From SAR202 cluster bacterium (GTDB lineage Bacteria; Chloroflexota; Dehalococcoidia; Lucifugimonadales; UBA3495): a stretch of DNA of 64,000 nucleotides. Of this stretch, positions 23,801 through 32,731 are shown in pieces; within the stretch, counting starts at the first letter, position 1, and the number at the start of each line of letters is the position of its first letter. The stretch spans positions 1 through 64,000 of the forward strand of contig JABMNL010000001.1 in assembly GCA_013204585.1 (NCBI GenBank), given 5' to 3'. The notes below the pieces were generated by a model. That model did not search any database and was not told where the DNA came from. It worked only from the letters and a program-made list of their open reading frames with translations. Both the position numbers and the translations under genes were made by a program.

Positions 23801-25105
23801 TCAGGTCAGTTGACCATCGGGCCCAACTAAGTCCATCAAATTTTTAGCGGCTTGCCGTATTGAAGGTGTTTGGGTTTTGATTGTTAGATTAGGGCCGTCT
23901 TTACCTTCAGAAACCTGCACCAGATTCCCATTCCACAATGCGGCGTGTCTATCCCATTTTACTTTTCGCAAGGGCTCAAGGCGCTTTGCAAGCAGATTTT
24001 TCAACTCCTTTGTTGGCTGCAACCCAATATCCCGGAGTATTTCGTGCGAGACTAGACCCAAAGTGTTTAATGCAGCGGCTGAAAGGCTAACTGGCTTGCT
24101 GCTTCGAAGTATCTTCATTTCTTCTAGTGCTTTTGTTCCTTCCGGTCCTTGCGGAACGGGCAAAGAAAGGACCTTCTTCCACTCAGGTATAAGCTCCGAC
24201 GCGATTTCGAGAAAAGCTACGCGGCTGTTGACCCAACTATCAAAATTCTTGGGATTCGATAGTGATGTAATTGACATCTTTTTGAAGGTGTCGTCTTTCA
24301 GGGAGGGATTTCCAGAAAGGCTACTTTTTACGAACTGTCGGATTTGATTCACAAGAAAAAGGTAGGGACTCTGTATCGAAAGTGTGCTTGATGTTGCATC
24401 GATGCGATCACGAAACAGAGGAACTTTGTTTATCAATTGGTGAGTAGCCCGGTTCCCTGGTTGACGTACATCATATACGGCCATCAAAGACGGAGGGAGA
24501 GGCCTAGTTTTCCCAGCGTCTGCGAAATCTTGATGGACTTGCTCTCCATCAGATTCAACGGTAATCATTACTGGGATTCCGTCAGCCATTAACCTATCCC
24601 CCGCGTCTGTCCCACGTAACCGATTTAAAGTTTCTTGGATGGCCAAGAAGCGGTGCATTCCATCTGTGATATTTAGTTCCTGCTCTTGCGGAAGGACCGC
24701 AAACCCTGAACTAAACCCAGCTCTCATCCCATCAGGAATATATACCTCCAACCCTTTTGTCGCATTCAAGGTCATTGGCGGAATGATGTACTGGTCACCT
24801 TGAGTTAGAGCGTTTACAAGATAATCGGCAATTGTTTTCATATGGTCTGTGATGATTGGCCGGTTTGTAGAGAGGGACGCTTTATTGGTAGTGCTCCCTC
24901 TAGCCGCAGCTTGATGAGTGAGAATCCGGGAGAGTATCCGGATTGGCAGAACACCTGAAATCATTTGTCGGTTTCCTTGATTAAAAACCCTGACAGGCAT
25001 CATTTCACGGAATGTATCGTTGGCGATGTCCTGTGCGCGTTGTTCCGCGTCCTTTGCGAACCCAGGTACTTCAATAATTATTCGGTTGTTGGTTCTGGTT
25101 GTCAT
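23801..25105 (-). CDS. DndB/DGQHR-domain protein, orphan
   Basis: The 434-aa protein resembles DndB: N-terminal 'MMPVRVFNQGNRQMISGVLPIRILSRIL' and the DGQHR-like 'LNITDGMHRFLAIQE', followed by 'VMITVESD' and 'FADAGKTRPLPPS'. In phosphorothioate systems DndB is a negative regulator that binds near the dnd promoter. No dndCDE or restriction genes are in the window, so this is an orphan. AGGAGAAATAG precedes the ATG, and paired repeats with AAACGTGC lie upstream. Its place next to a tRNA gene suggests island origin. Confidence 0.75.
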   Translation of the reverse strand: MTTRTNNRIIIEVPGFAKDAEQRAQDIANDTFREMMPVRVFNQGNRQMISGVLPIRILSRILTHQAAARGSTTNKASLSTNRPIITDHMKTIADYLVNALTQGDQYIIPPMTLNATKGLEVYIPDGMRAGFSSGFAVLPQEQELNITDGMHRFLAIQETLNRLRGTDAGDRLMADGIPVMITVESDGEQVHQDFADAGKTRPLPPSLMAVYDVRQPGNRATHQLINKVPLFRDRIDATSSTLSIQSPYLFLVNQIRQFVKSSLSGNPSLKDDTFKKMSITSLSNPKNFDSWVNSRVAFLEIASELIPEWKKVLSLPVPQGPEGTKALEEMKILRSSKPVSLSAAALNTLGLVSHEILRDIGLQPTKELKNLLAKRLEPLRKVKWDRHAALWNGNLVQVSEGKDGPNLTIKTQTPSIRQAAKNLMDLVGPDGQLT

Positions 25106-25144
25106 CTCTATTTCTCCTGGCCACTATTCAACTGATTTTCAGTA

Positions 25145-25207
25145 GATTAGCACGTTTGGTAATCTAATATCAACACTATAAACGTGCTATTTTGCACGTT
25201 TATAGTG
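25145..25207. promoter_or_regulatory. Palindromic operator-like sites upstream of dndB-like gene
   Basis: CACTATAAACGTGC and its exact reverse complement are separated by 6 bp (25174-25207). A third GCACGTTT lies at 25150, inside AGATTA...TAATCT. Three copies of one half-site in the dndB leader suggest binding by a dimeric regulator, possibly DndB itself. Confidence 0.6.
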
Positions 25208-25385
25208 AACTTAGCGATGTGACCGGATAAAGAAATCCAAATCGAGCCAGGGTCACCTCAGGAGTTTGGCATTAGAAAAATAGGCTGGGTGCCGTAGAAG
25301 GGGAGTGAGTGCATTTCAGAAATCAAAAGGCTCCGAACTAATTCCGAAGCCTTTTATTTCGACGTTAACCTGTCTTCGACAGCGC

Positions 25386-26621
25386 TCACCTCACCAAAGA
25401 CGGTTTGCGGGCGAAGGCGAAGGCTAGTCCGGCGATTAGAAGCGCTGGGCAGAGAACTTTTAGAACTGTGGCGTAGCTGTCCGTTCGGTCGAAAATCCAA
25501 CCTGCCCCTACCGGCGCTAGCAGCGCTCCAATACTGTAGGAGACGGTCATTATTCCGGCCAGGGTGGCAAACGAGCGTCTGCCGAAGTAATCGCCAATGG
25601 CAATCCAGTTCAACGCCGATGCCCCTTCAATCGCGACCAACGTAGCTATGAATGGTATGGCTGCCTGGGTTCCGTCCATGAAAAAGAACGCCGCTAGGCT
25701 TAATGCGCCGATGGTCATGCCGCCAAACAAGACGAGCGACGGCGGAATGAAGGCACCGGAGATTCCCAAGCCGAGGCGGACCGGAATCATGAACAAGAAG
25801 ACCAACGAGACGAAATAAGCGGCGGATTGTTCAGAGATTCCTTTCCACACCAGCATGGGAATCGAATGTATCAAGATAGCGTCGGCTACCGATACGCGTA
25901 GTACCAACCCTACTAGAATCAACCAGAAAGCACGGGTCGCCAACGCTTGGCGTAACGACATGCCCAAGTTGTTGCTCGCCTCGGCTTGTATCAGTGATTC
26001 ATCAACCGGCTTATCCCCGTCGGGGAGCAATCCTATATCTTCGGGTTTGTTTCGTATCACCTTGGCAGCTGGCAAGGTCAGTAAGCATAGAACCAAGCCA
26101 CTGATAAAAATTGTATGTCGCCACCCAATCGAAGCACTGCCGAGGGCAAAGAGTGGAATTATCACCGCTGCGCCAGCCGTAAAACTAGTCCCCAATAGCG
26201 ACATGGCAATGGCTTTACGTCGGACAAACCACTGGTTGATGGTTGCCAGCAGGGTGGGATTGAACGCCGCTGTTCTGCCGATGGCTACGATTACGCTGTA
26301 GAGAAAAAAGAGTTGCCAAAAATTGTTGGCAAAGGAGACCAGCATGAGGCCCAGACCACAGGTAATTCCACCGAACAGGATGAGCTTGCGGGTGCCAAAG
26401 TGGTCTGCTAACCAACCCATCACCAGGGCCATTACCCCAGAGTGGGCCCAGGCAAGCCCAATGAGAAACGAGACTTGTGTGGAGCTAAGATTGAGCTCTT
26501 CCCGGATTGGCAGGAAGAACACTGAAAACCCGCTGATGGTAATCGCAACGCCAACAGCGCCAAAGATTGAAGAAACAATCAGTATTCGCCAGCCGTAGAA
26601 CCACAATTTGGGGGAAGTCAT
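25386..26621 (-). CDS. Major facilitator superfamily transporter
   Basis: A 411-aa protein with about 12 hydrophobic segments in two halves. The MFS signature between TM2 and TM3 is visible as 'GWLADHFGTRKLILFGG'. A cytoplasmic loop with 'NKPEDIGLLPDGDKPVDES' separates the halves, as in the monocarboxylate/oxalate-type branch. It probably exchanges or imports organic anions; substrate unknown. It stands alone. Confidence 0.88.
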   Translation of the reverse strand: MTSPKLWFYGWRILIVSSIFGAVGVAITISGFSVFFLPIREELNLSSTQVSFLIGLAWAHSGVMALVMGWLADHFGTRKLILFGGITCGLGLMLVSFANNFWQLFFLYSVIVAIGRTAAFNPTLLATINQWFVRRKAIAMSLLGTSFTAGAAVIIPLFALGSASIGWRHTIFISGLVLCLLTLPAAKVIRNKPEDIGLLPDGDKPVDESLIQAEASNNLGMSLRQALATRAFWLILVGLVLRVSVADAILIHSIPMLVWKGISEQSAAYFVSLVFLFMIPVRLGLGISGAFIPPSLVLFGGMTIGALSLAAFFFMDGTQAAIPFIATLVAIEGASALNWIAIGDYFGRRSFATLAGIMTVSYSIGALLAPVGAGWIFDRTDSYATVLKVLCPALLIAGLAFAFARKPSLVR

Positions 26622-26894
26622 AGGTATAAATGTTACTGCTGGCAGCTATGGGATAGGTAACGTTTCCGGCGTAGTTGTTGGTGTTTTCTGGCGGATTTGA
26701 GGTGGCGCTACAGTGGGCCAATGCGCTGATGCGGATTGCTTCGCGGTTTATGGTTCCGGAGGAACGGCTTTTCATTTGCCAGCCAGGAAGGGAAACGGCT
26801 ATGTTATGCTCGGTTGTCAGATGCCTATTGCCCAGATTCGTGTAGGCACTGTGGCCCACAAACGTTATGCGGTTAGAGCGAGGAGATACTAGGA

Positions 26895-28313
26895 ATGGGA
26901 AGTCGTTTGGTCGCAGTCATTGGTGTCTTGCTAGTTCTGATGCTAGTTGGTTGTGGCGGTTCGTCCACATCCGAGGAAGCGACTTCAACGCCAACGTTGA
27001 TGCCTACAGCCGTTCCCACGCTTGCAGCGCCAACGGCAACACCGGCAGGCACCCCGTTGCCCCAGCCACTTAACTCGGCAGAGATATTCGAAATGGTGTC
27101 GCCCTCGGTGGTGTTCATCGACACGCCTTCGGGAACCGGTAGCGGCTTTGTTATTGACGGTGGTTACATCGTGACGAACGTCCACGTGACCTGGCCGTGG
27201 AACTTCGTGCGGGTCGTGTTCCCCGACGGGTCCGAACTCTCCAACGTAGAAGTTATCTCTACGGACTGGCTAACCGACTTCGCAATTCTGGGTCCGGTTG
27301 TTACGAACGCCCCCACAGTCGCGCTAAACGATGGTGAAGACCTGCCAGTGGGAAGTGAGGTCTACTTAATTGGTTACCCAGCTGAGACAGAAACAAATCC
27401 TCAGCCTTCGTTCACCAAAGGAATCATCTCTAGATTTAGAGAGTGGGAGCTTGGTGGAGTCACCTACATCCAGACGGACGCGGCAATTGCAGGAGGACAA
27501 AGCGGGGGGATTTTAGTATCAGCAGACGCCGAAGTAATTGGAATTTCCGGCTTTAGGTTCTCCGATGCAGGCTTTGGGCTAGTGGCCTCGGCTAATGACA
27601 TTGGTCCACGAATCCAAGCAATCATCGAAGGCGGCGAGATTCCGTTCGGAAACCTATATAACCCGATTCCGTCGGTTGGTGGTCAGTCTATTTTCTTGGT
27701 GAGCCTCGAGGGTTCCCGGTACGGGATGACGTATGTAGTGAAGCAGGGGGGAACCGTGGCAGATCTTACGGTGACCGTGGAAGGCGAAAACGATGCCGTC
27801 TTGCTGGTTACCGATGCGCTGGGGGCAGTTAGATTGATTGTTGATGAAACTGCCAGTGGCGTCGAATCTTTTTCCGAGACGGTCGCCGTCGATCGTCCGG
27901 TGTACGTGACGGTTGCTCAAATAGACGACTTTCAGGGCGAATTCACCCTGTCCAGCAACCTGGTGCTGATTCCTTGGCTGGACCCTGACGACTCAAGAGA
28001 GATTGAGGTTGGAGTTTCGGACGCCGGAAACATTGACCATGGGTTCGACGCCGACCAGTGGCATGTGGAGCTAGAGGGCAATAAGACGTATTCGATAGCC
28101 GTCGACTCAGCGCTAATTGATCCGTACTTAACCGTAGATCTTCCCGGCACGGAAATTGTACAGGAGGATGACGATAGCTTGGGTGGGCTGTGGGGATTTG
28201 GCTCTCAACTGTTCTTTACTGCTCCCGCCGACGGAATCTATCGCGTGACGATTCACGATTCAACGGGCGAAAGGCACGGTGGCTACGTTCTTGGCATCGT
28301 GGAGATCAGGTAA
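26895..28313 (+). CDS. Trypsin-like serine protease lipoprotein
   Basis: The 472-aa product has a lipobox ('LMLVGCGG'), a Thr/Pro-rich linker, then a chymotrypsin-fold protease: His in 'VTNVHVTW', Asp in 'LTDFAILG', Ser in 'IAGGQSGGILVS'. The C-terminal 200 residues look like two PPC-type beta domains ('YGMTYVVKQGGTVADLTVTVEG' and 'DQWHVELEGNKTYSIAVDS'). It lacks a PDZ domain, unlike DegP. It is likely anchored outside the membrane, degrading or processing extracytoplasmic proteins. Confidence 0.9.
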   Translation: MGSRLVAVIGVLLVLMLVGCGGSSTSEEATSTPTLMPTAVPTLAAPTATPAGTPLPQPLNSAEIFEMVSPSVVFIDTPSGTGSGFVIDGGYIVTNVHVTWPWNFVRVVFPDGSELSNVEVISTDWLTDFAILGPVVTNAPTVALNDGEDLPVGSEVYLIGYPAETETNPQPSFTKGIISRFREWELGGVTYIQTDAAIAGGQSGGILVSADAEVIGISGFRFSDAGFGLVASANDIGPRIQAIIEGGEIPFGNLYNPIPSVGGQSIFLVSLEGSRYGMTYVVKQGGTVADLTVTVEGENDAVLLVTDALGAVRLIVDETASGVESFSETVAVDRPVYVTVAQIDDFQGEFTLSSNLVLIPWLDPDDSREIEVGVSDAGNIDHGFDADQWHVELEGNKTYSIAVDSALIDPYLTVDLPGTEIVQEDDDSLGGLWGFGSQLFFTAPADGIYRVTIHDSTGERHGGYVLGIVEIR

Positions 28314-28409
28314 CATCGAACTATTCGAAGCGATTGCTACCCAATCTCCTTAGTATTGGGGGCAATAACCCCCAAGGACGATGAACTGAATCGATTCTAG
28401 ATAAATTTT

Positions 28410-28445
28410 AAAGCCCCGGTTTAACACCGGGGCTTTTTCTTTTTA
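28410..28445 (+). terminator. Terminator after protease gene
   Basis: AAGCCCCGGT-ttaac-ACCGGGGCTT followed by TTTCTTTTT. Confidence 0.92.
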
Positions 28446-28464
28446 TCGGGGTGACTGTTGCCGT

Positions 28465-28836
28465 CTATCGCGCTCCGTACATTGGTTTGAAGAAGCTGTG
28501 TAGGAAGTTGCGACCGTGGGCCCAGGAGTGGCAGCGCCGCAGGATTGCGTCGGGGATTTTCTCGCCGCCTTTATAGGTGATGCGGAAGGCTTCGTAGTTT
28601 TTTAGTTCTGGGGGGACGTCCAAGGTGAAAAGTAGCTCACACTCGGACGCTTCCAAAAACAGCTTCAGCGAATCGAAGCCTTTGGGTTTCTTGTTGGGCG
28701 TTTGGTAGACGAAAAGCTCGGTGGCCCCAATCAATTCATCCAAGTGGTCGTTGCCATTGCCCCGGCCACCACCCTGGCGCAGCTGCGCCCGAGTGAACCC
28801 AGCGTTGGTAAGGCTGCTTCGTCCGTGTAATGTCAT
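28465..28836 (-). CDS. Hypothetical protein, 123 aa
   Basis: A basic N terminus with a Gly-rich patch (QGGGRGNG) is followed by a folded-looking region 'GATELFVYQTPNKKPKGFDSLKLFLEA' and 'KNYEAFRITYKGGEKIPDAI'. No signal peptide. I do not recognise it. It is transcribed towards the protease terminator, which would serve both strands. Confidence 0.5.
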   Translation of the reverse strand: MTLHGRSSLTNAGFTRAQLRQGGGRGNGNDHLDELIGATELFVYQTPNKKPKGFDSLKLFLEASECELLFTLDVPPELKNYEAFRITYKGGEKIPDAILRRCHSWAHGRNFLHSFFKPMYGAR

Positions 28837-28936
28837 AGTGCTTGCCCCTATTGGCCGTTCAAAACTGAGCGGTTCCCAACTTTGAGATGAAAACCGCCCA
28901 ACAATAAATCCATATTAATCGTAATTGCCATTATAC

Positions 28937-28999
28937 GAAAACCCGGCCGCCCCATGAAAACCCGGTTGCACCGGTGAAAACCCGGCTGAGCCGGTTAGG
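28937..28999. repeat. Degenerate ~20-bp tandem repeat
   Basis: GAAAACCCGG occurs three times at a spacing of about 20 bp, with a GCACCGG-like inner part in two of them, just downstream of the SMP-30 stop codon. Confidence 0.75.
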
Positions 29000-29897
29000 G
29001 GAATAGGGCCCAGCCGGTCATGTCGGTCTCGGCCTTGAAGAAGTGCCCCTCGGCGGTGGTCACGTACAACGTGGAGCGACCTGGGCCGCCGAACACGCAG
29101 TTGGTGGGCCGGATGCAGGGGACGGGGTGAGTCTCGATGATTCGTCCTTTGGGGTCGAACACGTAAATCAGCGGGCCGGGGCCAGATTGGGGCCAACCGG
29201 CGGTGGCGACAATATTGCCCTCGGCGTCCAGACACATACCGTCGATGCCGCGTTGGGCCTCGCGTTTGTTGGTGCCAAAGGCGTGGAGAGTGTCGTAGGG
29301 GCCTAGGGTGCCGTCCTCGCGGATGGGATAAGCCCGTAGCTCCCGGTCGATGCTGGCGTCTTCGCTGTTGCTCTCGGCCACGTAGAGGGTGTTGCCGTCG
29401 ATGGACACCAGAATGCCGTTGGGCATGGTGCTGTCGGTCTCGACCCTGGCAACCGAATATTTGCCGTCGGCCTGGGGGGTGGCGCAGAGCACGGCGCGGT
29501 GGTCCAGCTCTTGGACCTCGGTGGCGTCAATGTTGGTGGCGTTCCAAGGGTTGGTGAACCAGATGCGGCCTTTACGGTCAACGGCCAGGTCGTTGGGGGT
29601 GTTTAACTTCTTGCCCTCAACGGCGTCCGCGATGATTACGTTCTTGCCGTCGGGGTCAAAGCGCAGGATGGCCCGGCCACCGGAGCAGCAGCCGAAGAGT
29701 TGGCCATTGGCATCGTGGGCCAGGCCGTTGGTGCGGTTGGTGCCTTCGCGCCAGACCGTAATCTCGTCGGTCTTGGTGTCGCAGCGCATGATGCGGCTGC
29801 TGGCGATGTGGGTGAAGAGCAGGTTTTCGCCGTCCCAGACGGGGCCTTCGGTAACGCTGCCGTAGGGTTTGTTTAGTAGCTGGAAACGCCAACTCAT
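28995..29897 (-). CDS. SMP-30/gluconolactonase-family hydrolase
   Basis: The 300-aa beta-propeller has 'GPVWDGENLLFTHI', with a Glu in 'TEGP' that binds Ca/Zn in the family, then 'NTPNDLAVDRKGRIWFTNPW' and 'TMPNGILVSIDGNTLYVAES' with the usual Asn and Asp ligands. These enzymes open sugar lactones and similar esters. Context with dehydrogenases suggests carbohydrate or aldonate degradation. Length is normal. Confidence 0.9.
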   Translation of the reverse strand: MSWRFQLLNKPYGSVTEGPVWDGENLLFTHIASSRIMRCDTKTDEITVWREGTNRTNGLAHDANGQLFGCCSGGRAILRFDPDGKNVIIADAVEGKKLNTPNDLAVDRKGRIWFTNPWNATNIDATEVQELDHRAVLCATPQADGKYSVARVETDSTMPNGILVSIDGNTLYVAESNSEDASIDRELRAYPIREDGTLGPYDTLHAFGTNKREAQRGIDGMCLDAEGNIVATAGWPQSGPGPLIYVFDPKGRIIETHPVPCIRPTNCVFGGPGRSTLYVTTAEGHFFKAETDMTGWALFP

Positions 29898-30058
29898 GGG
29901 CGGGTTCCTCCGTAATTTGTGCGTAATTTGGGAGCGGGTAATCTAGGCGCAGATTGTAGCAGACAGCAGTGTTAGGCACAAACGGCACTATTTAATTGCC
30001 GAACGGGTGCTATACTTTTTTGAGGCGCTCACTCGTAATTTCACGGAATTAGTCTCAT

Positions 30059-30661
30059 TTGTCACGTGTTGCTAGAGAAATAATAGAAGCGGTGGTTCTG
30101 GCGGCGGTGGTGTTTTTGTTGTTGCAGACCACCGTTCGCAACTTTAAGGTGGACGGCTCCAGCATGGACCCCACCTTGGACAGCGGCCAGTATCTGCTGG
30201 TTAATCGCCTAGTCTATCTGCTGGTCGACTTGCAGCGGTTGGCCAGGATTGTTCCCTTTTGGCAGGTAGACGAGGAATCTTCCCGGTACGCAATTCACTC
30301 CCCAAACCGGGGCGACATCATTGTCTTTAAATTTCCGGGCGACCCCAGAAAAGACTTCGTGAAAAGGGTGGTGGGGCTGCCTGGCGAAGTAATTGAGGTG
30401 CGGGATGGGAACGTTATTGTGAACGGCAACGTTCTGGAAGAACCGTACCTAACGGCGAAAGACCATTCCAATGCGGCGAAGTTACGGTTGGAGGAAGGCG
30501 AGTATTACGCCATGGGGGACAATCGGGCTTTCAGCAACGATTCCCGAGCCTGGGGGGCAGTGCCAGAGGCCAACTTGGAAGGCAAAGTGTGGATGGTGTA
30601 TTGGCCGGCGCAGGGTATCCAAATTCTGAATATCGTGAACTGGATACCCGGCTTGGGCTAG
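30059..30661 (+). CDS. lepB: Signal peptidase I
   Basis: TTG start. The 200-aa protein has one N-terminal membrane helix ('AVVLAAVVFLLLQTTV'), Ser nucleophile in 'VDGSSMDPTL', general-base Lys in 'FVKRVVGLPGEVIEV', and 'YYAMGDNRAFSNDSRAWG'. It is a complete, conventional leader peptidase that releases exported proteins, unlike the variant at 13720 with its inserted repeat. Confidence 0.94.
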   Translation: MSRVAREIIEAVVLAAVVFLLLQTTVRNFKVDGSSMDPTLDSGQYLLVNRLVYLLVDLQRLARIVPFWQVDEESSRYAIHSPNRGDIIVFKFPGDPRKDFVKRVVGLPGEVIEVRDGNVIVNGNVLEEPYLTAKDHSNAAKLRLEEGEYYAMGDNRAFSNDSRAWGAVPEANLEGKVWMVYWPAQGIQILNIVNWIPGLG

Positions 30662-30686
30662 TTTTTCGCGGGGTTAGTCGGACGGC

Positions 30687-31019
30687 TTAGGCGTTGGGCG
30701 GTCCGACGAAGATGTCGTCCCCTTCAATTTGGACCTGAAAGACGCGCACTGCTTCATTGACCGGTGGCACCAATGGCTGGCCGGTAATAGCGTTGAAGAC
30801 ACCGCCGTGTAGTGGGCATTCAATCTCTTTCCCGTTCAGCTCGCCGTCGGACAAGCATGCATAGGCGTGGGAACACATATCGTCGATGGCGTGGATGGTG
30901 CCATTGATGTTGGATATCATGACCTGTTCATTGGAGACTTCTACCCCAATCATTTCGCCGGGTTTAATTTCGCTTACTTGGGCAACCTTTACAAAGCCTG
31001 CATCGGCCATGATCTTCAT
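30687..31019 (-). CDS. Rieske-type [2Fe-2S] ferredoxin
   Basis: The 110-aa protein contains the cluster ligands 'CSHAYACLSDGE' and 'CPLHGGVF', i.e. C-x-H and C-x2-H. It is short and soluble, like ferredoxins of dioxygenase systems or of nitrite reductase small-subunit type. No oxygenase is adjacent, so its partner is unknown. M4 is an alternative start. Confidence 0.92.
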   Translation of the reverse strand: MKIMADAGFVKVAQVSEIKPGEMIGVEVSNEQVMISNINGTIHAIDDMCSHAYACLSDGELNGKEIECPLHGGVFNAITGQPLVPPVNEAVRVFQVQIEGDDIFVGPPNA

Positions 31020-31110
31020 ATCTCCTGTGCCATGTTGGAATGGGAATCATTATAGAGTAGGGACTGGGCAAAGTTGAAGGGGAGTGAGAGGCAATCGATG
31101 CTTGCGTCTG

Positions 31111-31140
31111 TGGACAGGCAAGCAGGCGGGTAACTATAAT
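31111..31140 (+). promoter_or_regulatory. Candidate promoter of tRNA-Ser
   Basis: TGGACA, an 18-bp spacer, TATAAT, about 80 bp before the tRNA. The leader between them contains a GGTGGGG-GAAA-CCCCGCC hairpin. Confidence 0.5.
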
Positions 31141-31220
31141 GTTTGAGGTCTCAGGGTTCCCGGCCGTTTGTACTGACGCGGCGCATCGGGTCCTCTGGGT
31201 GGGGGAAACCCCGCCAAGCT

Positions 31221-31310
31221 GGAGAGGTGCCGGAGCGGCCGAACGGGCACGACTGGAAATCGTGTAGGGGCGCGAGCTTCTCGCGGGTTCGAATCCCGCC
31301 CTCTCCGCCA
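31221..31310 (+). tRNA. tRNA-Ser (GGA)
   Basis: Acceptor GGAGAGG/CCTCTCC with discriminator G and encoded CCA. Anticodon loop contains GGA between CACGACT and AATCGTG. It has the long variable arm typical of class II tRNA (GGGGCGCGAGCTTCTCGC) and T loop GGTTCGAATCC. Confidence 0.95.
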
Positions 31311-31318
31311 TTCCCCTT

Positions 31319-31552
31319 TTTATTCCTCATCTGCCGTGTACTCTGCGGTTTGCTCCTCTCCCCTTCGACCAGGACGAGTGCCACCGGCATACCCACATTA
31401 TCGACTGGAACGGATCCGAAACCGCTATGTACCACTACCACCTGACCAATGCCTACCCGTACACGGTGAGTTGCTACCGTGGTTCGGTGGTGGTTCAGTC
31501 GCGGCCAGCCCAGCAAAGCGCCGGTGGCGGGTTGCCGCCGTCACGACGCTAA
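31319..31552 (+). pseudogene. C-terminal remnant of a YHYH-domain protein
   Basis: An open frame without start codon encodes 'FDQDECHRHTH', then 'ETAMYHYHLTNAYPYTVSCYRG' up to a TAA at 31550. The 'YHYHLT...YPY...CYRG' block is the hallmark of YHYH-domain proteins, normally about 300 aa and exported. Only about 70 residues remain, starting right after the tRNA-Ser CCA end, as if the 5' part was lost by integration or deletion at the tRNA. The ORF track shows only shadow frames here. Confidence 0.7.
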
Positions 31553-31575
31553 TAGCTAGATCGTAGGTTTACGGA

Positions 31576-32568
31576 TCAAATTCCCAAGGTCTCGTATAGT
31601 TCCGGGTTGGCGCATTGCTCCAGGCGTTCGCCCTTGAGAGCGGCCACCAGGTTTCTGGCCGCCAGCAGATGCATCTCTCGTCGGGAGCGATTGGATGCGC
31701 TGCCGATATGGGGCAAGACCACCACGTTGTCGAGTTTAAGAATCGGGTGGTCTACCGGTGGCGGTTCGGGGTCGAATACGTCCAGTCCCGCTCCGGCAAT
31801 CCAGCCCTTGGTCAACGCCTTGTAGACAGCGTCGGTGTCCACCACCGCCCCACGGGAAACGTTGATCAAGATGGCGGTGGGCTTCATCTTCTTAAGCTGC
31901 TTTTCGCCAATCAGATGGTGGGTCTCCGGGGTTAGTGGCACGTGGAGCGATAGGAAGTCCGAGTTTGCAATTACCTTGTTGGGCGTGGCGTACTTAAATC
32001 CGTATTCAGCCTCTAGTTCAGGCTTTCGGGTGCGCGAATGGTAGATGACTTTCATGTCGAAGCCGAGCGCTCGTTTGGCCATCTCCAATCCAATTCCGCC
32101 CATTCCCATAATGCCCAGGGTACTGCCGTTGACCTCTGAGCCCAGCCAGAACATGGGGTGATGGGCAATCTCCCAGTTGCCGTTGCGGACCCATTTGTCG
32201 CTTTCCACCACCCGCCGCGCGGTGGCCAGCAGTAACGCAAAGCCCAGGTCGGCGGTTGCTTTGGCCAATACTCCCGGCGTATAGCCCACCAGTATGCCGC
32301 GTCTGGTGGCCTCGGGGATGTCAACGTTATCCAGTCCCACCGCCACCTGACTCAGCACCTTAAGCTTGGGCGCAGCTTCCAGTAGGGGGGCGTCGATGCG
32401 GTCCATGACGTTGATGATGGCCCCGTCTGCGTCCGCCAAGGCCTCTCTCAGTTGTTCGGGTGTTGGCGGTGCGTCGTCGGGCCATACCTCTAACTCGGCG
32501 GCCTGTTCAATGATGTCCAGAGCGTCGGAGAATATCTGCCGGGTGACGTAAACGCGAGGTTTGAACAT
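31576..32568 (-). CDS. D-2-hydroxyacid dehydrogenase (glyoxylate reductase-like)
   Basis: The 330-aa enzyme has the NAD-binding motif 'GIMGMGGIGLEMAKRALGF' and the catalytic triad in context: Arg in 'LINVSRGAVVD', Glu in 'VFDPEPPPVDHP', His in 'VVLPHIGSAS'. It reduces 2-keto acids such as glyoxylate or hydroxypyruvate. It is divergently placed from the ornithine-cyclodeaminase homologue, with 160 bp between. Confidence 0.94.
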   Translation of the reverse strand: MFKPRVYVTRQIFSDALDIIEQAAELEVWPDDAPPTPEQLREALADADGAIINVMDRIDAPLLEAAPKLKVLSQVAVGLDNVDIPEATRRGILVGYTPGVLAKATADLGFALLLATARRVVESDKWVRNGNWEIAHHPMFWLGSEVNGSTLGIMGMGGIGLEMAKRALGFDMKVIYHSRTRKPELEAEYGFKYATPNKVIANSDFLSLHVPLTPETHHLIGEKQLKKMKPTAILINVSRGAVVDTDAVYKALTKGWIAGAGLDVFDPEPPPVDHPILKLDNVVVLPHIGSASNRSRREMHLLAARNLVAALKGERLEQCANPELYETLGI

Positions 32569-32731
32569 CGGTGGAATTCTTCCCTAGTCAAGATTGCTAT
32601 CGAGTCCCCACAGTGGCCCCACAATTGTAGCAAAGCAACCCGTGATAACGGTGCCTATTCGGGGTGAATACCCGGTGCTATACTGGGCACTTGCTCGTGC
32701 CTGGGCACGGCTAAGGTACCAGGAGGAAAGT

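Noticed and set aside
23801-25105. tRNA-Met-linked genomic island with direct repeat of the tRNA 3' end
   Set aside because: I looked for a second copy of the tRNA 3' end downstream and found only an 8-base CGGGCCCA match, which is not significant; no integrase is visible.
31336-31566. 76-aa ORF after tRNA-Ser
   Set aside because: The meaningful frame is another one, carrying the YHYH remnant; this ORF is its shadow.
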